Shown here piece after piece: positions 35,010 through 45,962 of a DNA stretch of 64,000 bases. Positions within the stretch are counted from its first letter, which is position 1. Every line of letters begins with the position of its first letter. Both the position numbers and the translations under genes were made by a program. Under the pieces are notes generated by a model that saw only the letters and a program-made list of their open reading frames with translations, was not told the origin of the DNA and made no database searches. This DNA is from Atriophallophorus winterbourni (lineage: Eukaryota; Platyhelminthes; Trematoda; Plagiorchiida; Microphallidae), in assembly GCA_013407085.1 (NCBI GenBank), contig JACCGJ010003320.1, forward strand, positions 29,553 through 93,552. Reading direction: 5' to 3'.

Positions 35010-37388
35010 ACAGCATAACACCGGTAACAAGTACCAAGTGCTTAACTGTCATACAACCTTGACATAGTGAAAGTTCTAAATAGATATGGGGAATGGTGGG
35101 ACCTAAAAATCTACTGAACCATTAAAAGATTAGGTAGAGACATACTGGGATGAGGTGCTTACACCTCAGATCAAACATGCATCCAAACAAGTATTGTGAA
35201 CGAGTCGAGCGGCATCAGTATGACAGTTTCCTGGCGGCTTTCACTGTCACGCATCATAACTAGCTTTCCTCGCCACTTCACTTGACAGCAGACAATATTA
35301 ATCAAACATCACTGAACACGATTTTGGGCTATATCACTAATGTTAAGAAGCCACTTCGAATTCTCGTCTTTTTATCCCAATGTGGGAGACGGGTCGCATC
35401 AACCGCAGCTAGTTTAACCATCAATGCCTTCATTTGCTTGAGCTAAGTCAGAGTCAGGCCACCCTTAGAACGACGCCATTTTGAGTTGGGAGTGGCAAAA
35501 AACCGCGTTTGGAAAACGATGATTTCCCGTCGCAATCAAATATTCAATTACAGAATGTTGTGTTACGCATCCGATGGTGCCAAGTAACTCCAGCAATGGA
35601 GACAGCGATTGTCGAATACGTGCAGACGTCCTATTTTTCTTTTCTCAAAGTCCAGATTTCACATCCGTATAGTAAAACCGCGCGTACTGTAGCTTTATAG
35701 ACTACCCTTGATCTGTAGAGACCAACCTGTTTGACGCCAATGATTGCCCTAGTTACGAAAAGCAAGCGTTGCTAGTAATGCAACTACCCATTTAGGTAAA
35801 ACAGTCTGTAGTCGCACGTTCTTCATTATTGTGGCTTATCGCTGTTTCGGTCTGATCGATATCCTGTAACAACTTTGCACTTAGAAGGTGCAGAACGGCA
35901 TAATCTAAATCAAGAAGTTTCTTGTCGTGCACTATCTGAATGCCCGGTGTCGATACGCCTGCATTACATGCATCGATTATAGTGTCAATTACAAAATTAA
36001 ACACAAATGGAGAAATCGGACACCACTAACCGTAGGAAAGTTGGCCTACAGGCTATTGTATATCCCAACGCGCCCAGAACTATAGGAATAAAGCGCCAGA
36101 AATACGTTAAAGTACTTTTGTTAGACCTATGATTAATAAGGTATTAAGTAATGCGTTCCTGTCTACCTAATCAAAAGCACCCTTAAAATCAAGAAAGATC
36201 GCTACAGTGGGTTACCTATAAGCATGGTGATGTTCTAGGTCTTGCCGACGAGTGAATATGTGGTCGACACATCTTCTACCGGGACGAAATCATGCTCCAT
36301 GAATGTGTGATTCCCTGTGTAATGTAAGGCACCGGTGACATACTGAATCAGGAAGCCGGGTAATGACTGGCGTGAGGCTTATTCTCATGTGATTAGAGAA
36401 TGAAGTACCCAACTTTTGATTATAGATTTTCCCCAATACCGGGGAATAGTTTCCGTGTCCCATACCTGACGAAAAAGGTCAACTAGAGTTTTTAATAGAA
36501 TATCGCAACCGTCCTTGAACGCAACCAGGACCAGCTGTTAAATCTTTTCATTGACTCTGCTTCGCTCGGAGGTTTTAAATCAACTGACCAAGGTTCATAA
36601 CACGAAATTAAAGGTAATGGAAAATCTGCCGCTGGCCAGCTAAATTGTTCATACAAATGCTCCGCCTAACGAAACAAGCGGTGCTCTTTGTTAGTGATTA
36701 TGGTGTTATCGTTCTCTGTGATTGTCTCGCTGACTCCATGTAGATCAAATTAGCTGAAACAGCTTTCGGACGTTACCCGAATTGGTGTCTACCTCCATTT
36801 TCCCGACATTTTGCACGCATCCCTATATGATCGAATGCTATACTTGAGATCATGTCTGACGCGTCTTCGTTTTGTATTATATTGTGAGTCAGAAGGAATC
36901 CTTTCTTTCTATTCTGGTAATCGAACGGTAGCCTGGAAGATCCACTGGGGCCTTCTGCCAGGGATGGAACTGCCACATGCGGACTCTGTGGCATCGTACA
37001 TTACAGTAGCAATCGCATTCCACTGCTGCGTGACATTCTCAGACATCGCAGTGGGAAGTTTATCTACGAAAACACCACGAAACGCTTGCTGAACTGTTGG
37101 ATCCGAAAGCTTATCGAAATCAATGCGCTTAGAGATGACTGTCTTTGGACTAGAGAATTTTAATGTAAATCTCGACCGAAGGAGCGCGTGGTCAGAATCT
37201 ACGCTAGTGTTCCAGAAAAAGCGACAGTCTTCAATGCAGCCTCTCCATCTGGCGCTAATGGCGAGATGGTCTATTTACGTTCGTGTCTTATCATCGTTAG
37301 GCGGACGCCAAGTTGCACACTGCCGCTTTTTGTGCCTAAACGACGTGCTACCAATAAATAGTTTCAGCCGCGCACATAGGTGAATAAA

Positions 37389-37559
37389 GCGTTCACCGTT
37401 ATCTGTCCGCTGAGCATCAAGACTGAATGAACCACCGAATTGGGACTCAGTAACATCGAAGCGACCAAGTTGTGCATTTTTATCTTCAGCTAGAATAATG
37501 ATAGAACTCTGAGCGTTGTAAGAGTGTACAGAGTTCGTCGTAGAAGGTATTTCTGCTTG
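37389..37559 (-). repeat. Direct repeat of RTE-A endonuclease sequence, left copy
   Basis: These 171 bp match 38578-38749 closely (GTTCACCGTTATCTGTCCGC, AAGCGACCAAGTTGTGCAT). The two copies flank about 1 kb of unrelated DNA. Confidence 0.9.
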
Positions 37560-37755
37560 GTTTCTGTTACCACATGTTTTAGTCAACGGCAAATTGGTTA
37601 CAAATAGTTCATCGCATCACTTCTGTATATACTTCGTGAAAAGCTAGATAGAACTCATCTGATGTTGTATTGCTCTCACGCTTTTCTTGAACTGTGCTAA
37701 AACAAAACAGCTGAATCACTTAAATAATGAAGGTGCTCCTTTTTAATGCTTGGGG

Positions 37756-38555
37756 TTGATCTGGTAAACGTTTCAATATACAGTTCGAGATGCCTTCATT
37801 TAGAATGCATGATTATTCTCTCTTCGTCTAGGTATTTCATGAATTCCTAATTTATAGTCCTCACGAGACATCATTCACCTTGAACTGGACAGGACAACAG
37901 ATTATAAAACTAACAAAACTCGTTTCAGTTTTGTCCCGTGTTTCGCGAAATTGTAGCCCCACTTTAAACGATGACGAACCGGTGCTGTTTCTAGATGGCA
38001 ATCAGCTAAATTTTGGAAATAGTAACCGCTTGACTCTCGGGTGCTGTGCAAGCAGAACACCACATATTTTTATCAACTTGATCGTTAGAATTAAATGTTA
38101 TAGCTATCTTGTGGAAAACACACAAATAATTTGTTTTCTGTAACGATGCATTCGAGTCGTTTGCAACGTGCGCTAGAGATCGGTTAATGTATGTCGGCAC
38201 GTGCGATACAAGCGTGAGACAGCTACCCATACCGTCGAAAGTTTTCTGTGGTAGAACCTGTCCGTCTGTTTTGCAAACGAACCAATCGAATCGACCTTTT
38301 GTGAATCGACCAATCATAGTGTGGTTTCCGTCACGCGCAACCTTGGTATTGATTTATGTGTGCCCTGGTTTCGTATTCAGGTATTTAACCCTTATTCGAG
38401 ATGTGTTCGGTGCACAGGTTTGAAACCGTTCATTATTATTTCTTCTACAGCTTGCGAAGCTGGAATGGGTCACTACAAAATAAACAAACAGTCACTTTGT
38501 ATGTTTCGTACCAAAAAAACGTAGAAATGACATGGAATTCGGTATCGTATTTGAG
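37756..38555. repeat. Unidentified ~800-bp repeat, copy 1, with minus-strand ORF
   Basis: Homologous to 39661-40433, starting at GGTTGATCTGGTAAACG. The minus strand carries an open frame (38317-38006, 103 codons) beginning MIGRFTKGRFDWFVCKTDG, shared with copy 2 for most of its length but shifted near its end. The product is not recognised; it could be a captured host exon or part of an unknown element. This copy lies inside the RTE-A endonuclease. Confidence 0.8.
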
Positions 38556-38577
38556 ATTTTCTTTTCCATTCTCAACC

Positions 38578-38749
38578 AGCGTTCACCGATATCTGTCCGC
38601 TGAGCATCAAGACTGAATGAACCACTGAATTGGGACTCAGTAACATCGAAGCGACCAAGTTGTGCATATTTATCTTCAGCAAGAATATTGATAGAACTCT
38701 GCGCGTTGTAACAGTGTACAGAGCTCGTCGTAGAAGATATTTTTGCTGT
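38578..38749 (-). repeat. Direct repeat of RTE-A endonuclease sequence, right copy
   Basis: Partner of 37389-37559. It is contiguous with the upstream half of the RTE-A endonuclease. Confidence 0.9.
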
Positions 38750-39130
38750 CATCAGTGCTACTATTAGCCGGGGCACAAGTGGCTACTACGAAAAAGCAGC
38801 GCTTCCTTTGAGTTCGGTAAGTAGTGTTGATAGAAGTGTCTAGTCGGACGACACATCCTGCCATCGATGGGAATCCAGTCTGAAAATGAGCTTTCTGCAC
38901 GCGAACTCAGAACTATACCTACACCCGCATGGCCTGATGAAGAAGTAAAAGAGTCACCTGAACAGCGCAAAAAGTACCAGTTGGAAAGAGTTGGTGCTGT
39001 CAATTCGATTATCGTGCCGGGATAATAAAGTCTTGTCTCTGAGAAGCAACAAATATCGATAGACAGAGGGCAAGAACAGCTTGCTGGTCTGGTTGACGCA
39101 GCGTTCGTACATTCGTGGCACCTACGTATG

Positions 39131-39660
39131 CAGACGTGCGCGGTTTTATAAAATGAGTTTCGGGTTTAGGAAACGTTTCTGCATTTTAACTACACAGACC
39201 GTGTAGTTTCATTTTACCCCCGTGGGAGACAATTTTGTCATAGTTTTCGCCTTCATGCTGCAGTTTGCGATGTCTTTGTTTATGCTAACTAGCGTGTACT
39301 TAGTGTGAAATTTCAAATATTAATTTCGCGCGCTATCATACTTTGCATTAGGACATCCTATGAAGTTGTTATATTGATGTACTGACAAGGTTTTGCCTTC
39401 ATCACGAATTCACTGTAATGTGTGTTGTATTGTGTTACTCAATAATCTTATGATTTTTTGTGTAGCATCTTTTGTGCACAATTGGGAAAGGAGCCTAAAA
39501 TAATTTGCTAGTTATTCCAGCGTGCAAAATAATCACGTGCTACTGTTTGGGAAATAAGTCTGGCTCTACGGTGCCATGTCATGACAGAAAAGACCAAGTT
39601 GACTTATTGTGTTGCAGTGCCATTTCTGGTTACTAAAACGCAGTCTAGCTATAACCCTCT
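39131..39660. other. No recognisable gene
   Basis: AT-rich DNA between the RTE-A 5' end and the second copy of the unidentified repeat. Confidence 0.5.
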
Positions 39661-40433
39661 GGTTGATCTGGTAAACGTTTCAATATACAGTTCGAGATGC
39701 CTTCATTTAGAAAGCATGATTGTGCTGTCTTCATTTAGGTATTTTATAAATTTCTAATTTATAGTCCTTACGAGACATCATTCACCTTGAACTGAACAAA
39801 CTAACAAAACTCGTTTCAGTTTTGTCCCGTGTTTCGCGAAATTGTAGCCCCACTTTAAACGATGACGAACCGGCGCGGTAATCAGCTAAATTTTGGAAAT
39901 AGGAACCGCCAATCCGCTTGACTCTCGGGTGCTGTGCAAGCAGAACACCACATATTTTATCAACTTGATCAGCAGAATTAAATGGTACAGCTATCTTGTG
40001 GAAGGCACACAAATAATTTGTTTTCTGTAACGATGCATTCGAGTCTTTTGCAACGTGCGCTAGAGATCGGTTAATGTATGTCGGCACGTGCGATACAAGC
40101 GTGAGACAGCTACCCATACCGTCGAAAGTTTTCTGTGGTAGAACCTGTCCGTCTGTTTTGCAAACGAACCAATCGAATCGACCTTTTGTGAATCGACCAA
40201 TCATAGTGTGGTTTCCGTCACGCGCAACCTTGGTATTGATTTATATGTGCCCTGGTTTCGTATTCAGGTATTTAACCCTTATTCGAGATGTGTTCGGTGC
40301 ACAGGCTTGAAACCGTTCATTATTATTTCTTGCGAAGCGGGAATGGGTCACTACAAAATGATCAAACAGTCACTTTGTCTGTTTCGTACCAAAGGACGTA
40401 AAAATTACATGGAATTCGGTATCGTGTTTGTAA
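39661..40433 (-). repeat. Unidentified ~770-bp repeat, copy 2, with 140-codon ORF
   Basis: Second copy of 37756-38555. The minus-strand frame is longer here (40204-39782, 140 codons). It runs through SLAHVAKDSNASLQKTNYLC and HPRVKRIGGSYFQNLADYR. I do not recognise the protein. The conserved frame between diverged copies suggests that it once coded for something. It has no obvious signal peptide or membrane segment. Confidence 0.75.
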
Positions 40434-40903
40434 CTATAAAACTCTTTTGTGTTCCAAGTCGCCCTAGGAAATACTTGAGATTATTCCCATTGCATAAAAG
40501 CCTAATTTCACTTCAAGTTTTTAGAGAAAATTCTGAACTTATCATTTGAGGTCAGAATCTACAAATGAGTTGTATATGAAGTTCGACAAGCTGTCATTGG
40601 GTTATTACGGAATATTCCAAACTATCACCGGTGCTGCACTGGACCAATTGCGGGACTTCGCTTAGTCTTAACATGAAGCTGAATCTCAAGATGGAAATGA
40701 GGATTTATCCCCGACTTTGCTAAAGTTTCAGAAATCTCTGGAATGCATTTTTAAATCTAACACAGGCAATTTACTGCGCTTAAGAGCACAAGCCAAGGTG
40801 CGTGAATTGCTGATCGACGAATAGTTATTTATTGGTGATGTAGACGTTTTTAACTCATTGGGCTCGATTGGTGCCTATTTCGTGTTGCATCAGCACGAAA
40901 CGG

Positions 40904-41000
<97 letters not shown>
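40904..41000 (+). repeat. (TAGA)n microsatellite
   Basis: An uninterrupted tetranucleotide tract of about 97 bp, roughly 24 units. Perfect units suggest recent slippage. Just before it lies CGTGTTGCATCAGCACGAAAC, which resembles a hammerhead with a deletion in stem II. Confidence 0.98.
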
Positions 41001-41095
41001 GGGAGCAGTAGCACCTTGTCAGTTGTGTTCACTTTGTACAATCATATTGTTGAGGTCTGAAACACACTAATCAAAATCTCTCAGGTACATTCAGA

Positions 41096-41329
41096 ATGCC
41101 ACCCCGCCGTCACATGCGGGAATCATCGGACAGAGAAAATCAGGTTGTGGAGGAATTGCATGAGCAAGGATCGAGTGAAAACCTGTCCGAAAATAAGAGA
41201 AGACTTAAAAACCTCATCAACTATCGAGCAATATGCAATTCGAAAGAGCCCAATGTGGTGAGGGCCAGAATGGAACCGTTTGGGACGAAATCGCTTGACA
41301 AATCAGGCCAATCTGATAACCGGCACTGA
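41096..41329 (+). other. Short open frame of unknown nature
   Basis: A 77-codon charged frame (starts MPPRRHMRESSDRENQ) directly downstream of an AG-rich acceptor-like TCTCTCAG. I find no domain, and coding status is doubtful. It could be the start of a degraded element. Confidence 0.25.
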
Positions 41330-41817
41330 CAAGCTGAGAATTTTCTTTGATTGCGAGAATTAACCTATAAAAGATAGGCGTGTCTTGTTCATTGCCACGT
41401 ACCTAGTAAATGCTCAACCAGTTGGCGTTTACTTGCCTCATGGGAATCGAGAGTGGTTAACGGTTGTCGCAATGTTCTCGATGAGTGAATGGTTACGCAC
41501 TCGAAGGTTGGACACCAAACGGGGTGGCGGCGAGTAACTTTGGATTGAGTGATCTAGAGGTTTGGATCAACAGTGTAATGGACGTCAGCATCGAAACTCC
41601 AAACTCAGAAAGTTTTGTTGTAGGAAAAGCAGCAAGATTAACAATAACCACGGGATGACGAGGTTTACCGAATAAAAATATTAAATAAAGTCATACTTGT
41701 ATGCCACTAATGAATAGGGTTCTTACAAAGAAGCACGATGTTCAAATAGAGAATTACAAAATGATTCCTAGCCAAGCACTCGGAGCGCTTATTAACGAAC
41801 AATATATTGTGGTGCAA

Positions 41818-41856
41818 ATATCTGGCTGCAAACAACCAGAAACGGGTTGCGGTGTG
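41818..41856 (+). ncRNA. Hammerhead remnant, subfamily A (degenerate)
   Basis: ATCTGGCTGCAAACAACCAG replaces the CTGATGA core and stem II. GAAAC is present, but stem III is altered to GGGTTG. It would not fold as a hammerhead. Confidence 0.5.
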
Positions 41857-41943
41857 TAAGGGATGGGGATGTGATTCTTTAGTTCTTTTTAAGAACCCAA
41901 TTTAACAGTGGCATACAAGTATTACTGAACCTAATCTTACTGT

Positions 41944-41985
41944 CTCCACCTGATGACGGCAAACCGCCAGAAACCGGTAGTGGAG
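41944..41985 (+). ncRNA. Hammerhead ribozyme, subfamily A, nearly intact
   Basis: Stem I arm CTCCAC (41944-41949), core CTGATGA (41950-41956), stem II GGC - AAACC - GCC (41958-41968). A C-A mismatch replaces the usual first base pair of stem II (41957/41969). Core GAA is at 41970-41972, stem III ACC/GGT without loop at 41973-41978, cleavage-site A at 41979, and stem I arm GTGGAG at 41980-41985. Stem I pairs perfectly over six positions. Activity may be reduced by the stem II mismatch. Confidence 0.8.
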
Positions 41986-42064
41986 TGTAATTTCGGGGGA
42001 TGTGAGCGACACATTACTTTGTTTAACACTGTTTCAAGGCTCACTGAACCTGATCTTACTGTTT

Positions 42065-42102
42065 CCACCAGATAACGGCAAACAGACAGAAACCAGTTGC
42101 GG
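42065..42102 (+). ncRNA. Hammerhead remnant, subfamily A (core mutated)
   Basis: CCAC, then CAGATAA in place of CTGATGA, then CGGCAAACAGACAGAAACC and CAGT. Two core bases are changed and stem III is lost, so it is presumably inactive. Confidence 0.65.
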
Positions 42103-42339
42103 TGTGTTTGGGATGTGGATGTAAGTACCACAATATCAAAATGTAAAATCTTCCCTAAATTAATAAGGGCAGTCGTTTACTCATCGAGCTTTGAAGCGAA
42201 AACCTCAACAGATTCTGAGTGTATGATTTTTCGAGACAGATTTTCCAAGTGGCACATGTTCTGACCAAGAAGTAATTACGATTAATATTCAATCGAGAAT
42301 GCGGAATGCTTAAAACCTTTGAAATCCTTGTGTTTGATT

Positions 42340-43010
42340 AAGGTCATTTAAGATTCAAGATTTAAGAATTGATGGTATAAAAATGGCTTACGTAAATCGA
42401 TTGCAATATGTTTGGGGCCGATCGTGTATTCATAATGCAAAGAAATTTGAGGGCTTAAGTAAATGTTGGGTAGAAGATTTTCAGTGTGTATAATTTTAAA
42501 GGCCAACAGGAGGTTACTTGCTATCCGTCGTTGGATGAAACCATGTAGTTTGAGGTAAGGCATTCGCTCTGGAATGGTAATTATCTGTAACAGGAGACCA
42601 ACTTTGTTACACGATGATGATTTCTGTCAAGTAGTTCAATTTTCTTCATCAGTCATGGTGCCCAGGCTTGGATCGAACTTTTCATGATAGGACCTACATA
42701 CGTATTAATTAATCGGGGTAAGGCTTCGGGCGTTAATTTCCTGAATATCCTTTTTACCAAACCCAAGATACGGCAGGCTTTATTATACACTGTTCGGCAA
42801 TGATGTCCGGACATGAGGTAACAAGACACCCATATAGCGAGAACTTTTTCTGCGATAGTCCATACGTGATCTTGCGTGCCTATCTAATACGTGTGTGGTG
42901 AAGGGATTTCCCAAGCCGCAGCATTTCATATTTCCCAGGATTAAATGTTAACTCATTTGTCTGGAAAGCGATTTGACTCCGAGTAACTTTACATATTTGT
43001 AATGCCAACA
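42340..43010 (-). pseudogene. CR1 LINE RT thumb and C-terminus fragment
   Basis: The minus strand reads YNKACRILGLVKRIFRKLTPEAL, then LINTYV, IQAWAPWL and LLDRNHHRVTKLV, the region after the RT catalytic core. The C-terminal frame at 42563-42348 includes LLLAFKIIHTENLL. The 3' tail ends with CTTAAATCTTGAATCTTAAAT-like sequence at about 42345. Both ORFs upstream are missing (5' truncation). Confidence 0.8.
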
Positions 43011-43440
43011 ATATATGCTATGCTAGCTGTTGTATTACAATATTCGTCCTAGTAATGTAGCCTGTTTTAAGCATACCAGGGTGCGGAAGAACGCTGAAAG
43101 TGTAAAGAAACGGAAGATGCGTATCTCTCGTTTCTACTACCTATGTTATCCCTAATTCCCATATTATTCCGTGTTTTCTCTAAAGCTATATGCTTTATAG
43201 ACCATTGAATTTCGAATGGCACCTCTATACGCCAGCTTTAACGACCAATGACAACCAGGAGTGAGGAATTGTCAATTAGAATAATCAATATGGAGTGCAC
43301 TGGTGGAAGATCAGATAATCGATACAGAGTGCATTGATTGCATTTCAGTTAGACTATCAATGTGGTTCATTAACGAGCAATTTTGGGGTAAATTAGTGCC
43401 CTAAAAGTATTATGTCTACTTGACCAAACGCTCGAGGCGC
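43011..43440. other. No recognisable gene
   Basis: Spacer between a CR1 fragment and the next hammerhead repeat; no domain seen. Confidence 0.5.
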
Positions 43441-43488
43441 TTATAAACAACCAAATTATTGTGGTGATCACATCCCCATCCCTTACAT

Positions 43489-43530
43489 GCCACTACCGAT
43501 TTCTGGCTGTTTGCCGTCATCAACAGTGGC
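43489..43530 (-). ncRNA. Hammerhead remnant, subfamily A, minus strand
   Basis: Minus strand: stem I GCCAC/GTGGC is perfect, but two extra bases (TG) precede the core, which reads TTGATGA. Stem II GGC/GCC, GAA and a stem III-like ATCGGT follow. It is probably inactive. It points away from the interrupted plus-strand hammerhead 50 bp to the right. Confidence 0.65.
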
Positions 43531-43579
43531 ATACCATGAAAACATTGTGTACTGCTGTTTCAAGGCTCTCTGAACCTGA

Positions 43580-44960
43580 TCTTACTGTCTTCACCAGATT
43601 CGAGATTCAAGATTTATTGTTGAAAAAGCAATTAACTTTAGAATAACCATCGAGTGGAACTATAGGTACAAAGTTGCGGGCGAAATTTGGATTAGCTCTC
43701 ACATAATCGTTAAGTTTTGATTCGAATATAGATAAACTGTTTGAGCTTACTAAATCGGCAGGTAGGGAATTCCGAACAAAGCACACACGCACCGAATAAA
43801 AATACATACGGCAGTTCCGTTTGGAGTGTGGTATTTCCAACCATGACCACGGCTGTTGCTAGAAGTTCGAAGGTGGAATAACAAGTCCAGGGTGTGGGAA
43901 ACAGTAGTAAGTATTTTATATTCGAGGATGAGATTACCTCGCATTCTCCTTTGTGCAGGTGTTTTCAGCTCCAGTCGTCTGTGACACTCGGTGAATGGCG
44001 TATTTTCGAGTACATTAACAAGCTTGGACGCTCTCTGATATATGCGATCCAGAAGTAAAATGTCTCTTTGGAGCCATTGTGTCCAGGCTTGTGCAGCATA
44101 GTCTATAATCGGGTGTATATAAGTGTTCATCATGAGAGGAAAACATCCCAGGGTAAAACGTCCAAATATCCACCGTGACATACCGAGCAGCCGAGACGCG
44201 TTTTGTAAACGGTTTCGCATTGTAGACCATTTTTCAAACTACCGCAAATCCAGACACCCAGGTCCTTTTCTTCGGCGCTGTACTCCAGGATTTTGTCGCC
44301 GAGCTTGTATGGATAGAAAAAGACACGGTCACGACCGATCTGAATGATCTTAGACTTTTGCATATTCAATGGCAGATTATTTTTGGATGACCAGTTGTAC
44401 AAAACACTCAAATCGTTTTGCAGCAAAATACAATCATCAGCATTGCTGATTCGCCTCCATGCTTTTATATCGTAAGCAAACAGAACCGTCTTATTATCAT
44501 TTGGTATTGGCAAATCGTTCATATAGTTTAAGAACAGTATTGGTCCAATCACTGATCCTTGTGGAACACCGCTATTAACATCGATTTTATTCGATAATAG
44601 GCCGATCACACACTGATGTGTTTGTTGTTGAGATAATCACGTATCAATTCATATAGTCTTCCAACAATCTCTTGTTTCTTTAGCTTGTTCGAGAGTAAAT
44701 TATGTACAACTTTGTCGAAAACTTAAGAAATGTCCAGGTAGCACGCATGAATACAGCCCCCCGCATCTACAACCCTCGTCCAATCGTCTAAGCTTGTCAG
44801 CAAATTTGTGAAATCCGTGTTTGGCAACTGTCAAAAGTCCGTTCGTTTTGAGATATTGCACTGCTTCGGTGGTTATTATTCGTTCAAAAACTTTTGATAC
44901 CGAAGACAGCAATGTCACTGGCCTGTAATTTTTAACAGCAAGAAACCGGTAGTGATGTGT
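43580..44960 (+). ncRNA. Plus-strand hammerhead split by a CR1 insertion
   Basis: Left half at 43585-43598: stem I arm TTCAC and a changed core CAGAT. Right half at 44935-44956: stem II tail AGC, GAAA, stem III ACCGGT, cleavage-site A and GTGATG. Between them lies 1.3 kb of CR1. The insertion falls in the stem II hairpin. Confidence 0.75.
43598..44934 (-). pseudogene. CR1 LINE inserted inside a hammerhead repeat
   Basis: 5'-truncated CR1 on the minus strand. RT begins with NYRPVTLLSSVSKVFERI, followed by damaged frames, VNSGVPQGSVIGPILF, and the catalytic motif changed to FAYDIKAW (Asp to Tyr). Then come CILLQNDLSVLYNW, AEEKDLGVWICG, the C-terminal MNTYIHPIIDYAAQAW and FYSVRVCFVRNSLP. The 3' tail at 43598-43615 is a TCTTGAATCTCGAATC repeat. 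Sequence on the left (CTTACTGTCTTCACCAGAT) and right (AACAGCAAGAAACCGGTAGTG) are the two halves of one plus-strand hammerhead. Same family as 1480-2300. Confidence 0.9.
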
Positions 44961-44985
44961 AAGGGATGGGGATGTGAGCACCAAA

Positions 44986-45685
44986 ATAAATTAGTATTAT
45001 ATATTCTTTGACATATGTTCGTCCATCATTGGTGTGAAGATTGTACTAGTTTCCAATCGTATGATTTATTCTGGTAATGATGCTCAAGTAAAACGGAGTT
45101 TAACAAAGAGAAAGCACAGTGGATATCCAGTCGAGAATGTGCAATAGCCAAAGCCATGGGATTCATGTGTTTTCGAGTCAGTTCTTCAGACTTTAATAAT
45201 GGCCTAAGTAATTCCCGAGTCGCGGCATTAATACTTGTTTCTTGCGTAAAATCATTCTTCTCTTTATCAACAGTTGCATTTCAATCTTTATTTCAAACTA
45301 CCGGAGTTGACTTACTAATGGAGTTCTGGAGTTGAAGAGTATTTGCACCGCTACTCTTTCTGCATGTCGTACTTAGATCCCTGGTATCTCACAGAAGTCT
45401 GGTTAGTGTATTTTGAGACATTAATTTGAATCAGATGGGGCGAATCAAAATGTGCAATGTGATGCAAATCTCGGTGCGTGGATTTAATAAGCCATAGGTA
45501 CTTTAAGAAGGTAATAAATTATTATACTTGATTATCATTCAATTTAATTAGACATTTTTTCTCATCATGGAGCTACCAGAACAGGAGTTATACGTTGAAT
45601 CTACGATATACGCCTTCCTCTTCACTGATAAATGACAGTGGTACATTCATATAAGTACTAAGTTCAATAGATTCTGCTGTGCGGT
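44986..45685. other. Flank of hammerhead repeat; no gene
   Basis: The GTCGAGAATGTGCAATAGCC block near 45130 resembles 42290-42310 downstream of the tandem hammerheads, so part of this belongs to the same repeat. The rest is AT-rich and unrecognised. Confidence 0.45.
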
Positions 45686-45689
45686 CGCA

Positions 45690-45962
45690 TTTTTTGCTTT
45701 GACACTTTTGGTCATGCGTATTTATCCCATTCTAAGAATTCTGTGTTACTTTCGATCATAACTATCGGAATTTATTCGTTTTGTTCTTGTCAACCGATCC
45801 CCAACAAAGTTACCGTTTCGACGTATATATCTCTAGTTGCTCAATGAGCGCAAACTTTTTCCCACGCTATCCTTGCAAAGGTTGTGTCGAGCTACTCATT
45901 TTGATAACTGATTCCGTGTTTTAACTTGTGTGGTTAACGAGTTATAGTGGATTATTTGCTAA
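45690..45962 (+). promoter_or_regulatory. 5' UTR of CR1-A
   Basis: Matches the reverse complement of 9115-8815 at the 5' end of the minus-strand CR1-A (GCTTTGACACTTTTGGTCAT, TTCGTTTTGTTCTTGTCAAC). LINE 5' UTRs usually hold the internal promoter. No specific promoter motif was identified. Confidence 0.65.

Larger units (their letters stand above)
35010..39130 (-). pseudogene. RTE-A LINE, long but broken and interrupted
   Basis: Minus strand, from endonuclease to 3' UTR. Endonuclease: HAGVGIVLSSRAESS (about 38940-38895), INILAEDKYAQLGRFD, then an interruption (37560-38577), then the endonuclease continuing with IIILAEDKNAQLGRFD and RFIHLCARLKLF. The linker runs 37250-36600. RT: MFNFVIDTIIDA, then LDLDYAVLHLL at about 35920-35880, where the catalytic YADD has become YAVL. 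The C-terminal part is near 35650-35500 and the 3' UTR spans 35400-35010. The frame is broken many times. Confidence 0.8.
41700..42130 (+). repeat. Tandem hammerhead-bearing repeats (three units)
   Basis: Three successive units each centre on a GAAAC motif, at 41839, 41970 and 42089, giving spacings of 131 and 119 nt. Shared flanks include TGAACCTGATCTTACTGT before and GTGTGTAAGGGATGGGGATG-type sequence after the motif. The upstream part (41744-41815) recurs at 53835-53965. The array resembles hammerhead-carrying retroelement or satellite DNA. Confidence 0.8.

Noticed and set aside
38187..38423. Plus-strand 78-codon frame shared by both copies of the unidentified repeat (also 40074-40310)
   Set aside because: The minus-strand frame overlaps most of it, is longer and starts at a clear ATG. 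The shared plus-strand frame is probably its shadow, though I cannot exclude it.
40850..41041. Minus-strand frame rich in SIYL repeats
   Set aside because: It is the translation of the (TAGA)n microsatellite.
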